NCBI RefSeq assembly: GCF_030230605.1
Contig: NZ_JASPDO010000017.1
Coordinates: 1-58,020, forward strand
DNA from: Brevibacterium sp. UMB1308A
GTDB lineage: Bacteria; Actinomycetota; Actinomycetes; Actinomycetales; Brevibacteriaceae
Length of the DNA: 58,020 nt
Direction: 5' to 3'
Shown here: one piece after another, positions 37,308-45,856 of the stretch
Numbering within the stretch: the stretch's first letter is position 1
Layout of the letters: each line of letters begins with the position of its first letter
Position numbers and translations under genes: made by a program
Notes under the pieces: generated by a model
Databases searched by the model: none
Told to the model about the DNA's origin: nothing
The model's input: only the letters and a program-made list of their open reading frames with translations

Positions 37308-39884
37308 TTACAGACAGTTGCTAATAGGTTGGGCTAGTGCCTTAAGATCCGACCATGACTCGGATTTCGCTATGTCCTTCTCATAAGCAATTAGGTAGCC
37401 CCAGTGCTGACCGACGTAGGCATCGTCAGCGATCATTCTGCGCACCAGCGACTCTGCAGCCAGGCGCTTAGCTTGGACTTGGGCGTCGTCTCTGCCTCGT
37501 TCGCTCTTGCCCTCGATGATCCAATGGACGCCTTCGGTGTCCTTGGCGACGAAGTCTGGGAAGTAGCGGTCTTTGGAGTTGAAGTAGATGAACGCGTTGT
37601 CCTGCGGATGTAGGCGGTGCCACCACTCGATGTTCGGTGAGATGTTGAGCAATTTGGCTAGCTGGTACTCACCGCTATAGGAATCGAAGTGTTCTGCTTC
37701 GAATAGGGACTTGAACCAGCCTCCGTAGGCCCGCCCACGCACGAACTCGTCTCGCGAATCAATCTGGTCGTGGATTCTTTCGCCTAGGGGCAGGCTATAG
37801 CCGTCGCCGGGCAGTCTCTTTGGATAAATGCTCGGCACCTCACTGGTGGAACGCAAGGTGTTCACCACATAAGCGTGAACGAGCTGTTGGAGCAGCAACT
37901 GTGCCGAGGCCAGGGACTTCACTGTCCAGTCATCAAAGGGAACATGCTTCATGAACTTCGGCACCAGGTAGGTATCAATGTAGCGTGCCATCGGCTCAGT
38001 TTTAGGCACCAGACTCATGTTCATGATGAGCTTGGTCAGTGCCTGGTGAGCATCATCGTCAGGGATTGGGATGGAGTCGACTTCCGCGCTCTCAACGTCG
38101 GCTACCCGTAGCCCCTTTCCAACTGCGGCAATGATCTCCTTGCGGTACATCACGTCCCCCGCAGAGGTCACTCTCCGAGCTGCTTGTTCGATCTGCTCAT
38201 CAGCAATCTCCGATAGCTCGATTGGAGGCTGCTGGACTGTAATCGTTGTGACCGGGAAATGGTAGGAAACATCAGCGAAAGCCGGATTACGGTCGACTGA
38301 GACGATCTCCCATTCGACGCTGCCTTCTGCAGTGTTGTCGTCAAACAGACGCACACCAACGCCTGGGTTTTGCCAATCAGTTTCTGGGATCTCCTGTCCG
38401 CGGCCCGTTGCTGGCGCGTCGATCCCTCCGGGTTGCTGACCTGTGGCAGTTGCCAGTTGGATGGCTGAGGCACCACCTACTGTTGGCGCCTCGCCTTCGG
38501 CAGATCCGCCGCCTTCAACCGCTTTACGGATGGCCTTTTCGATTTCTTCTTGATCAGTGTCTTTGACTGCCTCGTCGAGGCCGAACTGCTGAAGGACGTT
38601 CTCGGCTGCTAAGAGTTCTTTGAAGGACTGGTGGGCGATGATGTCGAGCTGGTCGATCTGGCTCACACCGGTGTAGCGCCCAAACGGGAGGCGCAATCCG
38701 CGTCCCATCGTCTGCTGTGTGAGCACCTCAGAGGCCATCGCTCGTAGTGTGACGACTACCGCGATGTTCTTCACGTCCCAGCCCTCTTTGAGCTTGTTGA
38801 CGCTCACAACCGCCAGCACTGGGGAATCTGGTTGGTCGAGTCGGTTGAGAAGTTGTTGCGTGGCGTCATCGTCGTGCTGGTTGTCCACTTGCAGCACCGC
38901 AGAGTCACGTCCGAAATACTCCGGGGTGCGGAGTAGGTCAGCAACTTGGGTTGCATGCTCCACATCGGAACAGACAATGAATACCACGGCGTTGACGCTG
39001 TTGCGGTTGTTGTTTGAAGCGTAAGAATCGTAGAAGGCCTGTTTGATCCCACGCAGTTGGAGTGCGTCACGCAGTTGCTGTTCCTCGGATGCCTGGTCTG
39101 TGCCATAACCGTCTTTGCGGAAAGCCAGCACTGGGGCTTTGACGTACTGATCCTTGATCGCCTGGTAGAGCGGATACTCGAAGATGACATGGTCCTTCTT
39201 CTTGTCCACCGAGGCCGTCAACCCAATCGATGCCGCGGGCTCGAGCTCGCGTAGCGCAGCGTTAAACGCCTTCGCGGTGGTGCCGTAGAGGTGTGACTCG
39301 TCAGCGATAACCACCAGGTCTTCCTGGTCTTTCAGGTAATCGAAAAGCACCCCGGCGTTCTCGTCGAAGCGACGCGGTTTACGACGCATAGCGTCCTGCG
39401 TGCCACCATGTGTGTCTCCCTCCACATCTTTCGGAGCAATCAGCTGCTGGATATTGAAGATAAACGCCAACACCGGCACCTCACGCCCATGAGACAACCG
39501 GGCTGCCCCGTTCGTACGGTTGATCCAGGCTGAATAATCCTGTGGGGTCACTACCTCAGGCGGGACCGGGGAGCCTGTAATGAACTTCGGCGCCCCTGGA
39601 GTGAAGTTCTGCACTGTCTTAGCCTGAACAGTCTTGCCGGGGGTAACGATCACGACATTGCCCACACCCTGACAGCGCAGATACTCCACAAAAGCGGCCA
39701 TCAGGTAGGTCTTGCCCACACCGGTAGCCAGGTTCAGCACCTGCTGAACCTCAGGGTCATAATCACCGTCCAGGGCGAAGACGAGCTGGCGGAGGGCTTC
39801 CCTGTTCGGGGCACGCAGATCAAAGTCAGCACTGATCGCTTCGAGCAGATCGGAATCGAAACTGATATTTAGACGCTTAGTCAC
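37308..39884 (-). CDS. res: Type III restriction enzyme, helicase-nuclease (Res) subunit
   Basis: Res moves along DNA with ATP and cuts when two unmethylated sites are met. The 858-residue protein has the superfamily 2 helicase motifs: Walker A ATGVGKT (53-59), DESH (195-198) and the C-terminal helicase block TQQTMGRGLRLPFGR. The nuclease domain is at the end: PDF with D777, then EGK with E791 and K793, a PD-(D/E)xK site. It starts with GTG, overlapping the mod stop by one base (TAGTG). It is the last gene of the six-gene defence operon. No frameshift or lost motif is seen, so it is probably active. Confidence 0.93.
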   Translation of the reverse strand: MTKRLNISFDSDLLEAISADFDLRAPNREALRQLVFALDGDYDPEVQQVLNLATGVGKTYLMAAFVEYLRCQGVGNVVIVTPGKTVQAKTVQNFTPGAPKFITGSPVPPEVVTPQDYSAWINRTNGAARLSHGREVPVLAFIFNIQQLIAPKDVEGDTHGGTQDAMRRKPRRFDENAGVLFDYLKDQEDLVVIADESHLYGTTAKAFNAALRELEPAASIGLTASVDKKKDHVIFEYPLYQAIKDQYVKAPVLAFRKDGYGTDQASEEQQLRDALQLRGIKQAFYDSYASNNNRNSVNAVVFIVCSDVEHATQVADLLRTPEYFGRDSAVLQVDNQHDDDATQQLLNRLDQPDSPVLAVVSVNKLKEGWDVKNIAVVVTLRAMASEVLTQQTMGRGLRLPFGRYTGVSQIDQLDIIAHQSFKELLAAENVLQQFGLDEAVKDTDQEEIEKAIRKAVEGGGSAEGEAPTVGGASAIQLATATGQQPGGIDAPATGRGQEIPETDWQNPGVGVRLFDDNTAEGSVEWEIVSVDRNPAFADVSYHFPVTTITVQQPPIELSEIADEQIEQAARRVTSAGDVMYRKEIIAAVGKGLRVADVESAEVDSIPIPDDDAHQALTKLIMNMSLVPKTEPMARYIDTYLVPKFMKHVPFDDWTVKSLASAQLLLQQLVHAYVVNTLRSTSEVPSIYPKRLPGDGYSLPLGERIHDQIDSRDEFVRGRAYGGWFKSLFEAEHFDSYSGEYQLAKLLNISPNIEWWHRLHPQDNAFIYFNSKDRYFPDFVAKDTEGVHWIIEGKSERGRDDAQVQAKRLAAESLVRRMIADDAYVGQHWGYLIAYEKDIAKSESWSDLKALAQPISNCL

Positions 39885-41719
39885 TACCGGCCACCACCTT
39901 CGGAGTAACGAAAAATGTCATCCGGGATGGCAACCACCCGCGATCCCTTACACGCCCGGCGCAAATGATGACGAACACCATCCATCACCGAGGTCGCCGC
40001 CAAAACGATCGTCTCCCCAGACTGGATCTGAGAGACCAAACAGTCCACCATCTCGACCGTGGCCACACCCTCAACAACCTTTAACAAGGCATTACCGCGG
40101 CGGGCATCAAAGACGTAGTCATCATCGGAATGCAACAGGGTGAACCCAAGATTCGCCGACACCGACTCGATCAGGGTTTGTCCGGTCGCGACAGTAGTTA
40201 GCATCACACGATCCAGCTCAGGATCGTAGTCGAAACACGCAGGCGAGAGGTGAGCAACCTGGAATCCGCCGCCTCCACGCCAGTTAACAACGTCTTTCGA
40301 ACGCTTGGTTTTCACTAGTTGCTTCACCGCACGAATGTCAGCTGATTTCTTCAATTCCGGCTGGTCACTGATTGCTTTATTAAGCAACGAGGTTAGCTTC
40401 TGAGCATCCTCCGGTGACAGTCCTTCTGGTAAACCATCCTCAGTAGCATCGATGCGCTCACCTTTGGCGCGCGTTATTCCGCCCGGGTCTTGATCATTGA
40501 TGACCTTCTGGAGGCGCGGTCTAGTGAACCGGTTGAATGTATCTTCGACAAGTTCACACGTCACCCAGCGGCGACCCATCTTCTGCGCAACCGCGGCGGT
40601 CGTCCCCGAACCAGCAAAAACATCCAGGACAATGTCGCCGGGATTCGTTGCAATGTGGATGACACGCTCAAGGAGACGTTCGGGTTTGGGAGTCGCGAAC
40701 GGGTTTTGACCGGGGAACAACGCCTGTACTTCCTTCGACGCGATGTCGTTGTAGCCAACGTCCTCTTTGCGCCAAAATGTGCGAGGAACGGCGCCCTTGA
40801 CCTCAGACAGAAATCGCTTAACGCGGGGTGTAGATGTCCCGTTTGGTCCCCACCAGATTCTATTGTCGGCGTCCATTTTCTTGAGGGTCTCTAAAGAGCT
40901 CCTCCAGAAGCGCCCCGGAGGAGGGCCCTCAATGACTCGTCCTCCAGGGGTTTCTATCGGGTAGACACCTAGCGAGTAGGGCTTACTTGCAGTGAAGTTG
41001 TCAGATTGCCAGGGTCCCCGGGGGTCGTTGTCCCGATTTGAGTACATGGAGTTCATTTTGGCGGTGCGCGGCAGTTCATTCGGAGTCCAAGAATTCCGAC
41101 TCTTGGCGTAGAGAATGATCATGTCCTGATCCACAGAAAGATATTTTGCGGAGTTTTTAGGTGCCATCACCTTCTCCCAGGCAACCTCTGCCACAAAGTT
41201 CCCACTCCCAAACACCTCGTCCATGAGCACCCGCATTCGGTGGTTCTCCACGTCATCGAGGTGGACCCATATAGACCCGTCGTCTGACAGCAGTTTCTTG
41301 AGGTGTAGTAGCCTATCTCTCATCATGGTCAGCCAGATTGAGTGCTCTAGGTTGTCCTCGTAGTTAGCGAAGGTCTGTGCGGTGTTAAACGGTGGGTCGA
41401 TGTAGATCAGCTTCACCTTTCCGACGTACTTGTCTGCCAGTTCTGGCACGCGAGTAAGCGCTTCGAGGACGTCGCCGGATTCGCCGAGGATGAGCAGGTT
41501 GTCGTCCTGGGGCTCCAGGTTTGCGCGCTCGGAGTATTCGAACTCTTCCGACTTTGGTGTCTGCGCACCTTGCACGTAGTCGTCTAGCACGAGGGTGTGG
41601 GTTTCGCAGTATCGCGGGTCTGAGGGGTCAACCCACGTGTAGCCGTACTTGCCGGTCTCGGTGGGGATGAGGGCTTTGTCCTTGTTGTACCAGGTGAGCT
41701 GCAGGCGTTGAGCGGTCAT
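39884..41719 (-). CDS. mod: Type III restriction-modification methylase (Mod) subunit
   Basis: Mod methylates adenine N6 in an asymmetric site and gives specificity to the complex with Res. The 611-residue protein has the catalytic motif DPPF (108-111, in IYIDPPFNTAQTF) before the SAM motif DVFAGSGTT (366-374), the order of beta-class amino-methylases. The region between, about 180-340, should hold the target recognition domain. The ATG directly follows the xre stop, with an AAGGAGAG ribosome site. I see no simple repeats that would suggest phase variation. The target site cannot be deduced. Confidence 0.93.
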   Translation of the reverse strand: MTAQRLQLTWYNKDKALIPTETGKYGYTWVDPSDPRYCETHTLVLDDYVQGAQTPKSEEFEYSERANLEPQDDNLLILGESGDVLEALTRVPELADKYVGKVKLIYIDPPFNTAQTFANYEDNLEHSIWLTMMRDRLLHLKKLLSDDGSIWVHLDDVENHRMRVLMDEVFGSGNFVAEVAWEKVMAPKNSAKYLSVDQDMIILYAKSRNSWTPNELPRTAKMNSMYSNRDNDPRGPWQSDNFTASKPYSLGVYPIETPGGRVIEGPPPGRFWRSSLETLKKMDADNRIWWGPNGTSTPRVKRFLSEVKGAVPRTFWRKEDVGYNDIASKEVQALFPGQNPFATPKPERLLERVIHIATNPGDIVLDVFAGSGTTAAVAQKMGRRWVTCELVEDTFNRFTRPRLQKVINDQDPGGITRAKGERIDATEDGLPEGLSPEDAQKLTSLLNKAISDQPELKKSADIRAVKQLVKTKRSKDVVNWRGGGGFQVAHLSPACFDYDPELDRVMLTTVATGQTLIESVSANLGFTLLHSDDDYVFDARRGNALLKVVEGVATVEMVDCLVSQIQSGETIVLAATSVMDGVRHHLRRACKGSRVVAIPDDIFRYSEGGGR

Positions 41720-41956
41720 CTAGTCGGTCTCTCCTTTCAGCTCGGTGGGGACGACCTCGCAGATGTCGGCGATGTCGCAGTCGAGTGCTTCGCAGATGCG
41801 GGCAAGGACGTCGGTGGTGATGTTGCCGCCGCGTCCGAGTTTGGACAGGGTGGCTGGACTGATGCCTGCACGTTCTTGAAGTTGGGTTTTGTTCATGTCG
41901 CGGTCGATGAGGAGTTTCCAGAGGGGCTTGTAGCTGAAGGCGCGGTTAGTTGTCAT
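41720..41956 (-). CDS. Small Cro/CI-type regulator of the defence operon
   Basis: The 78-residue protein is a single helix-turn-helix domain: LLIDRDMNKTQLQERAGI then SPATLSKLGRGGNITTDVLA. Small single-domain XRE proteins of this kind often sit in restriction-modification loci and act as control proteins. It has a strong GGAGG ribosome site. It overlaps the ATPase gene by 11 bases and abuts mod, so it links the two halves of the operon. An inverted repeat upstream of the operon (45368-45389) is a possible target. Confidence 0.88.
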   Translation of the reverse strand: MTTNRAFSYKPLWKLLIDRDMNKTQLQERAGISPATLSKLGRGGNITTDVLARICEALDCDIADICEVVPTELKGETD

Positions 41957-43820
41957 CTGTTTCCTCCAGATCGATCAGGTCTTCGTCCTGCGCATCGAGC
42001 AGGAAGCCGTAGCGTCCTTCTCCTACACGTTTCGTGAATACGATGAGTTTGCATCGGTCCTTCAGTGGTTCTATGTCGGGCATGAACTTGGTGTTGTCAG
42101 CGATGATCATCTGACCGCCGTCTTGTTCGAGGGCGAGGTAGTCGTAGAGGGCAGCGGGGATGGTTTCACGGGCTTCTTGAAGCTCGGGGTCGAGCTGTGG
42201 ATCGTCGAGCCCCAGTAGTGGGGTGTCGATGATGAGCAGGCCGGGGTTGTGTGTGGCGTCCTCGGCAACGAGGTATTCCCGGAAGGCGAGCATGACAGCG
42301 GTGTTGACGAACGACCGGTAGCCCTGCCCTTCCTTCGCTTTGGTTTTGCCGTTGATGACAGCATCGAACAGTTCACGCGAGAATCGGGCAACTTTGAGTC
42401 TGGGGAACGCGCAGGCTCCAAGGATGTCGAACAGGTTGGTGCCCATCTGCGACCAGAACGTTTTCGGGTATCCGTCGAGCGGATTGAAGTTGCCCTTGGG
42501 GAATGTGCGATTCTTGCGTTCTTCAAGTTCGTCTTCGATGGCTTGTTTGCGTTCGAGGTGCTGTTCTCTTTCTGTTTGCATGGCGATCATCGCGTTGTGG
42601 CTGGCAAGCGAAGTCGAGAGGGCCTGCAGTTTCGGCTCTAACTCGCCGCTAATGTGCCGGGTGATGCGCTCCGCTTCTGCGGCGAGATCCTGCTCTTGTG
42701 CTTGCAGTGGTGCCTGTTCAAGATCCATCTGATGGATCGTTTGACGAAGATCGTTGAGTCGGGCAGCTAGGTCGTGGCGTTCACGCAGATCGGGCTCTGG
42801 AACTGCGGATCGCGCTTCCGGTGGTAGTGCCTGCGTGCATACGGGGCAGGTTGTTGCCGGTTCCCTGTGTGCGGTGAGGGCGTGGCCTTCCTCGACGAAA
42901 TCGAACCGCTCGATGCGGGCACAGTAGGAGGCGGCAAGTTCCTCGTATCGGTTCCGCAGACTGCGGGATTCCGCCAGCACGTCACGCACCTGTTGGAGGC
43001 GTGCAATGACGTCTTGCCCCTGCACGGTGGCGTGTGTGATGCGTTGCTGGACACGTTCCAGTTCTGCGTTCAGCTCATCGATGCGCTGCTGGATCTCTGC
43101 TGGATCGCTGCTACCGAGTGCTTTGTCGATCAACTCGATTCGTTCTTCAAGCTGTTTGGGGAGCGGCTCGAGGTAGTCGATGATCGCGTTGTTACGCAAT
43201 TTCCTCGTTTCGACAGACTCTTCACGAGCGTAGGCGGCATAGTCCTTGCCGGTGATCAGTGACGCTAGGGCGCATTTGAGCGCGGGCTGTGCGGTGGTCT
43301 GAAGAGGGAGAAGGATTGGTTTCTTGGTGCTGATCCGGTCTTCATCCGCGTACAGCGCATGCCAAAAGGTGCGCCACGTCAACGCCTGGGTTTCAAGGTT
43401 TTGATTCTTGATGATTTTGAGGTTTTCAGGGGCGTCGTAGCCGATGAGTTTGAGCCACACCGAGCTAAGTAGCGGGGAACGGCCAGACGATTGACGTTTG
43501 TAGGTTCCAGACTCAATTCGTGGGTCTTTGCTGGAGACCTCGATGTTATTGGCTCCCTCACCGATGGGGCGTGATAACGTGAGTGAGCCCTGCGCGGTGC
43601 GCACCCCCATACGCACCGCGGTGTAGCCGGAGTTTTCGTCGAGGACGAACTCGTCGGCTTTCAGCCCGAACACGTAGTCGATGCACTGAAGCACCCAGGA
43701 CTTGCCGGAGTTAGACGGTCCGTAGATGACGTTGAGTCCAGATTCGAAACCGACGCTGGAGTCCCGCCGAGTGGGGTGCCCGCCCACGGTGATGCTGCTG
43801 ATCCAGAAGCCTGGTGTCAT
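41946..43820 (-). CDS. Rad50/SMC-like ABC ATPase, ABC-3C ATPase component
   Basis: The 624-residue protein has Walker A GPSNSGKS (34-41), a long helical coiled coil (about 200-435) broken by a zinc-hook-like CPVC (325-328), and Walker B LLIIDTPLLGLDD (528-540). This split-head, coiled-coil design is that of Rad50-like ABC ATPases that act on nucleic acids. In ABC-three-component systems such an ATPase is encoded with a small middle protein and a larger third protein, which is what precedes it here. It overlaps the middle gene (ATGA) and the xre gene. It is probably the sensor or motor of a defence system. Confidence 0.82.
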   Translation of the reverse strand: MTPGFWISSITVGGHPTRRDSSVGFESGLNVIYGPSNSGKSWVLQCIDYVFGLKADEFVLDENSGYTAVRMGVRTAQGSLTLSRPIGEGANNIEVSSKDPRIESGTYKRQSSGRSPLLSSVWLKLIGYDAPENLKIIKNQNLETQALTWRTFWHALYADEDRISTKKPILLPLQTTAQPALKCALASLITGKDYAAYAREESVETRKLRNNAIIDYLEPLPKQLEERIELIDKALGSSDPAEIQQRIDELNAELERVQQRITHATVQGQDVIARLQQVRDVLAESRSLRNRYEELAASYCARIERFDFVEEGHALTAHREPATTCPVCTQALPPEARSAVPEPDLRERHDLAARLNDLRQTIHQMDLEQAPLQAQEQDLAAEAERITRHISGELEPKLQALSTSLASHNAMIAMQTEREQHLERKQAIEDELEERKNRTFPKGNFNPLDGYPKTFWSQMGTNLFDILGACAFPRLKVARFSRELFDAVINGKTKAKEGQGYRSFVNTAVMLAFREYLVAEDATHNPGLLIIDTPLLGLDDPQLDPELQEARETIPAALYDYLALEQDGGQMIIADNTKFMPDIEPLKDRCKLIVFTKRVGEGRYGFLLDAQDEDLIDLEETDDN

Positions 43821-44263
43821 CGCATTTCTCCTTCCGGGGTCGCTGACCTGATGATCTGAGCCAGCTCGCTCGTGCTCAGGTCGGCAACCCGCTCGAGTGT
43901 CTCCAACGCGGTGTCGAACAACTGACCGGCGTATCGGGAGCGGAACTGGTTGACGACTGACTCACCCTCAGCGGTAATCTTGAAGGCCGCCGGAGAACGA
44001 TCTGGCTGTAGTGTCACGAATCCTTGGATCGCCAAATGCTGGAGAGCTTGGGTCATCAAGACTGTGCGCGTGTGGAGTTCTCCGCTGGCCAGTCGGTGGG
44101 TGCCGTTGAGGTTCTCTGCCCCGACCCCGAAGGTGTGGGCATTGACGGTGATGGTGTCTAGGGCACCCAGGTAGTCGGCATCCCCTGCATCTCCAAGCAG
44201 GAACAGCAAGATGAGCCCGCGCAGTTCAGCTTCGAAACTTGTGTCTAGGGACGTGGCGCGCAT
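43817..44263 (-). CDS. Small protein, candidate ABC-3C middle component
   Basis: I chose the ATG at 44263 (MRATSLDTSFEAELRGLILL, 148 residues), which overlaps the upstream stop (ATGA); a longer reading to 44326 would intrude on that gene. The protein is helical. A segment with TRTVLMTQALQHLAIQGFV and RSPAAFKITAEGESVV looks like a winged helix. It has no catalytic motif. Its size, fold and place between the 333-codon gene and the ATPase match the middle components of ABC-3C systems. I cannot assign it to a numbered subfamily. Confidence 0.65.
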   Translation of the reverse strand: MRATSLDTSFEAELRGLILLFLLGDAGDADYLGALDTITVNAHTFGVGAENLNGTHRLASGELHTRTVLMTQALQHLAIQGFVTLQPDRSPAAFKITAEGESVVNQFRSRYAGQLFDTALETLERVADLSTSELAQIIRSATPEGEMR

Positions 44264-45228
44264 CAGTCTACCCATCCCAGCCGGTTCCGGGCGACGAGTT
44301 CGTGGCAGGAACCTTTCCGGCTCCACACGTCGATCAGGTCAATGATCTGGTCGAGCCGGACACCGTCGAGTTGGACTGCGGCTGCTTGAGCCAGTGTCGC
44401 GAGGAGGCGTTCGAGTCCGTTGGTGTACTGACGCAAGTTGGTATCGGAGACTCCCGTGTGCATCGTTTCCAGGAACTCGTCAAACAATGGCCGCCCATCG
44501 TGGATGCAGTTCCACGATGTTTCTCGTACCCATTCGGCACGGTAGAACGCTTTGCGCTGTTCTTGGAAGTGTTGAACCAGACGCGACGGGATGTCGTCCA
44601 GCTGCACCTCAACGCCGGTACGGGCTTTGTCTTCGCAATACGCGGCCAGGAGCGCCGAAACATACCCAAGCTCAGCAGGCTGAACTGTGTCCGGTGTGGG
44701 ATGCTTCGGCGGTAACGCGACCGAGCGGTCGGCAAGCCTGAGGCGATTCGTCTTCTCGTCAATGTACGGGATGCCAGATCGGTCGGCCTTGTCTGCCAAA
44801 GTCAAGGGCTCCGTTACGGTAGCGGTCTCACCGGCAGCTTCGGTGAACACCTTGTAGAACAGCTTGCCTAGACCTTCGGTGACATTGCCCCTATTGATCG
44901 ACTCGTCAAGGTCGTGGAGCCGGTCGGCTAGGTCATTGAGTGCCGACTCCTCGTATGCCTGGGAGACGTTGCTAGCGAACCGAAACTGATCCCATCGCCC
45001 AGCCAGCTCGCTCGCTAACACAGTAGGCAGCTGGGCAGACCCGTTGGCGTACCCCTTCCACGTCGCCGACTTGCGCATCTCAAGCGCGGTCTTCTCGCCG
45101 TCGACGGTTCCGCGAGGCACGAGTCCCATGTCGATGAGACCTGCGGTGAACTCGCCAAGGTTACGGGTGCCTTTCATCAGCGGGCGCAGCGTCGCCAAGA
45201 CAGCGTGGAAGTTCGACTTGTATTCCAC
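44263..45228 (-). CDS. Candidate ABC-3C third component, first gene of defence operon
   Basis: I chose a GTG at 45228 (MEYKSNFHAVLATLRPLM, 321 residues) because GGAGAGG lies about seven bases upstream; a longer reading from the ATG at 45264 would use the tandem repeats as coding sequence. The protein is mostly helical, without membrane segments or a motif I can name. C-terminal blocks include LGYVSALLAAYCEDKA and RETSWNCIHDGRPLFDEF. ABC-3C systems encode such a protein, often with a variable effector or sensor part in front of a shared C-terminal domain. Assignment rests mainly on gene order and fold type. Confidence 0.6.
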   Translation of the reverse strand: MEYKSNFHAVLATLRPLMKGTRNLGEFTAGLIDMGLVPRGTVDGEKTALEMRKSATWKGYANGSAQLPTVLASELAGRWDQFRFASNVSQAYEESALNDLADRLHDLDESINRGNVTEGLGKLFYKVFTEAAGETATVTEPLTLADKADRSGIPYIDEKTNRLRLADRSVALPPKHPTPDTVQPAELGYVSALLAAYCEDKARTGVEVQLDDIPSRLVQHFQEQRKAFYRAEWVRETSWNCIHDGRPLFDEFLETMHTGVSDTNLRQYTNGLERLLATLAQAAAVQLDGVRLDQIIDLIDVWSRKGSCHELVARNRLGWVD

Positions 45229-45240
45229 CGCACCGCCTCT

Positions 45241-45270
45241 CCATCGCGACCCATCGCTGCCCATCGCTTC
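45241..45270. repeat. Three tandem 10-base repeats upstream of the defence operon
   Basis: CCATCGCGAC, CCATCGCTGC and CCATCGCTTC follow one another exactly, sharing CCATCGCNNC. They lie just upstream of the proposed GTG start at 45228, in the predicted leader of the six-gene operon. The ten-base period places each copy on the same face of the helix, as in multi-copy regulator sites. Confidence 0.6.
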
Positions 45271-45341
45271 CCAGCCGATCAGAAAATCGTCATCGGGGAA
45301 CCTAGAACCACAAGGGCGAACAGCGAACCTGTGTTCCTTCG

Positions 45342-45389
45342 ATCTTACAAGGCCGCTTCACTCTTGTCGCGTTCATCTTCACGAACGCG
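45342..45389 (-). promoter_or_regulatory. Candidate promoter and inverted-repeat operator of the defence operon
   Basis: On the minus strand TAAGAT (45342-45347) lies 17 bases downstream of GCGACA (45365-45370), each matching the consensus at four of six bases. Overlapping the -35 box is an inverted repeat, CGCGTTC (45368-45374) and GAACGCG (45383-45389), with an eight-base centre. A regulator bound there would block polymerase. The small Cro/CI protein of the operon is the obvious candidate, by inference. Confidence 0.4.
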
Positions 45390-45431
45390 TAACCATGTCG
45401 GAGCGAACTGAGGCAGGAGGTGAACAGGGAC

Positions 45432-45575
45432 ATGGGTACACGAAACACGAAGCAGACGTCTCGGCCGGTCGCCAAGAAGGCGTCCGCACTGCTGCGCGAC
45501 GGTCGCACCTCGGCCAAGACGAAGTCGGTCGCAGCCTCGGCGCTGGCTCAGGCCAAGCCGCGTAAAGGCAAGTAG
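45432..45575 (+). CDS. Small basic element protein (47 residues)
   Basis: An ATG at 45432 with AGGAGGTG at 45415-45422 opens a 47-codon frame ending at TAG 45573-45575. The product starts MGTRNTKQTSRPVAKKAS and ends PRKGK; it is rich in Lys, Arg, Ser and Ala. Small proteins with a TSKxVAxKASxxLRDGRTS-like pattern are, as I recall, common near the start of this kind of element. The function is unknown. It appears intact. Confidence 0.65.
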   Translation: MGTRNTKQTSRPVAKKASALLRDGRTSAKTKSVAASALAQAKPRKGK

Positions 45576-45728
45576 CCCTCACGGCTGTGCTGCTGGCCAG
45601 ACGTCATCCGGCAGGACAGCCCAACCGCTGTGGCGGTCAAAGCCGTACCGGTCACCGGCCGGTCGCCTTCCTCCTACGCCCGCATGCGTTTTTCAACCGT
45701 ATTCGGGGGACCTCCGTTGAGCGCTTGA

Positions 45729-45776
45729 CGGGCACCACCTGTATCCGGGTTCACCCCCGGGTCGGGTCGGTGCCCG
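45729..45776. other. Nested hairpin between the small gene and the sigma-like gene
   Basis: The 281-base gap 45576-45856 has no convincing frame but contains an eight-base stem, CGGGCACC (45729-45736) with GGTGCCCG (45769-45776). Inside it is a five-base stem, CCGGG (45745-45749) with CCCGG (45756-45760). It could be a structured RNA, a terminator for the small gene, or a protein site. Confidence 0.35.
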
Positions 45777-45856
45777 CCACTGTTTCCGCTTAACACCACG
45801 GTCTCTCCTCGGTTGCACTCAACGGGGTCTCGCTTCGCAAGAAGGGAAGCCCTAAC

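Noticed and set aside
45241..45270. Tandem repeats as a CRISPR array
   Set aside because: The repeats are 10 bases with no spacers, and no cas gene is present.
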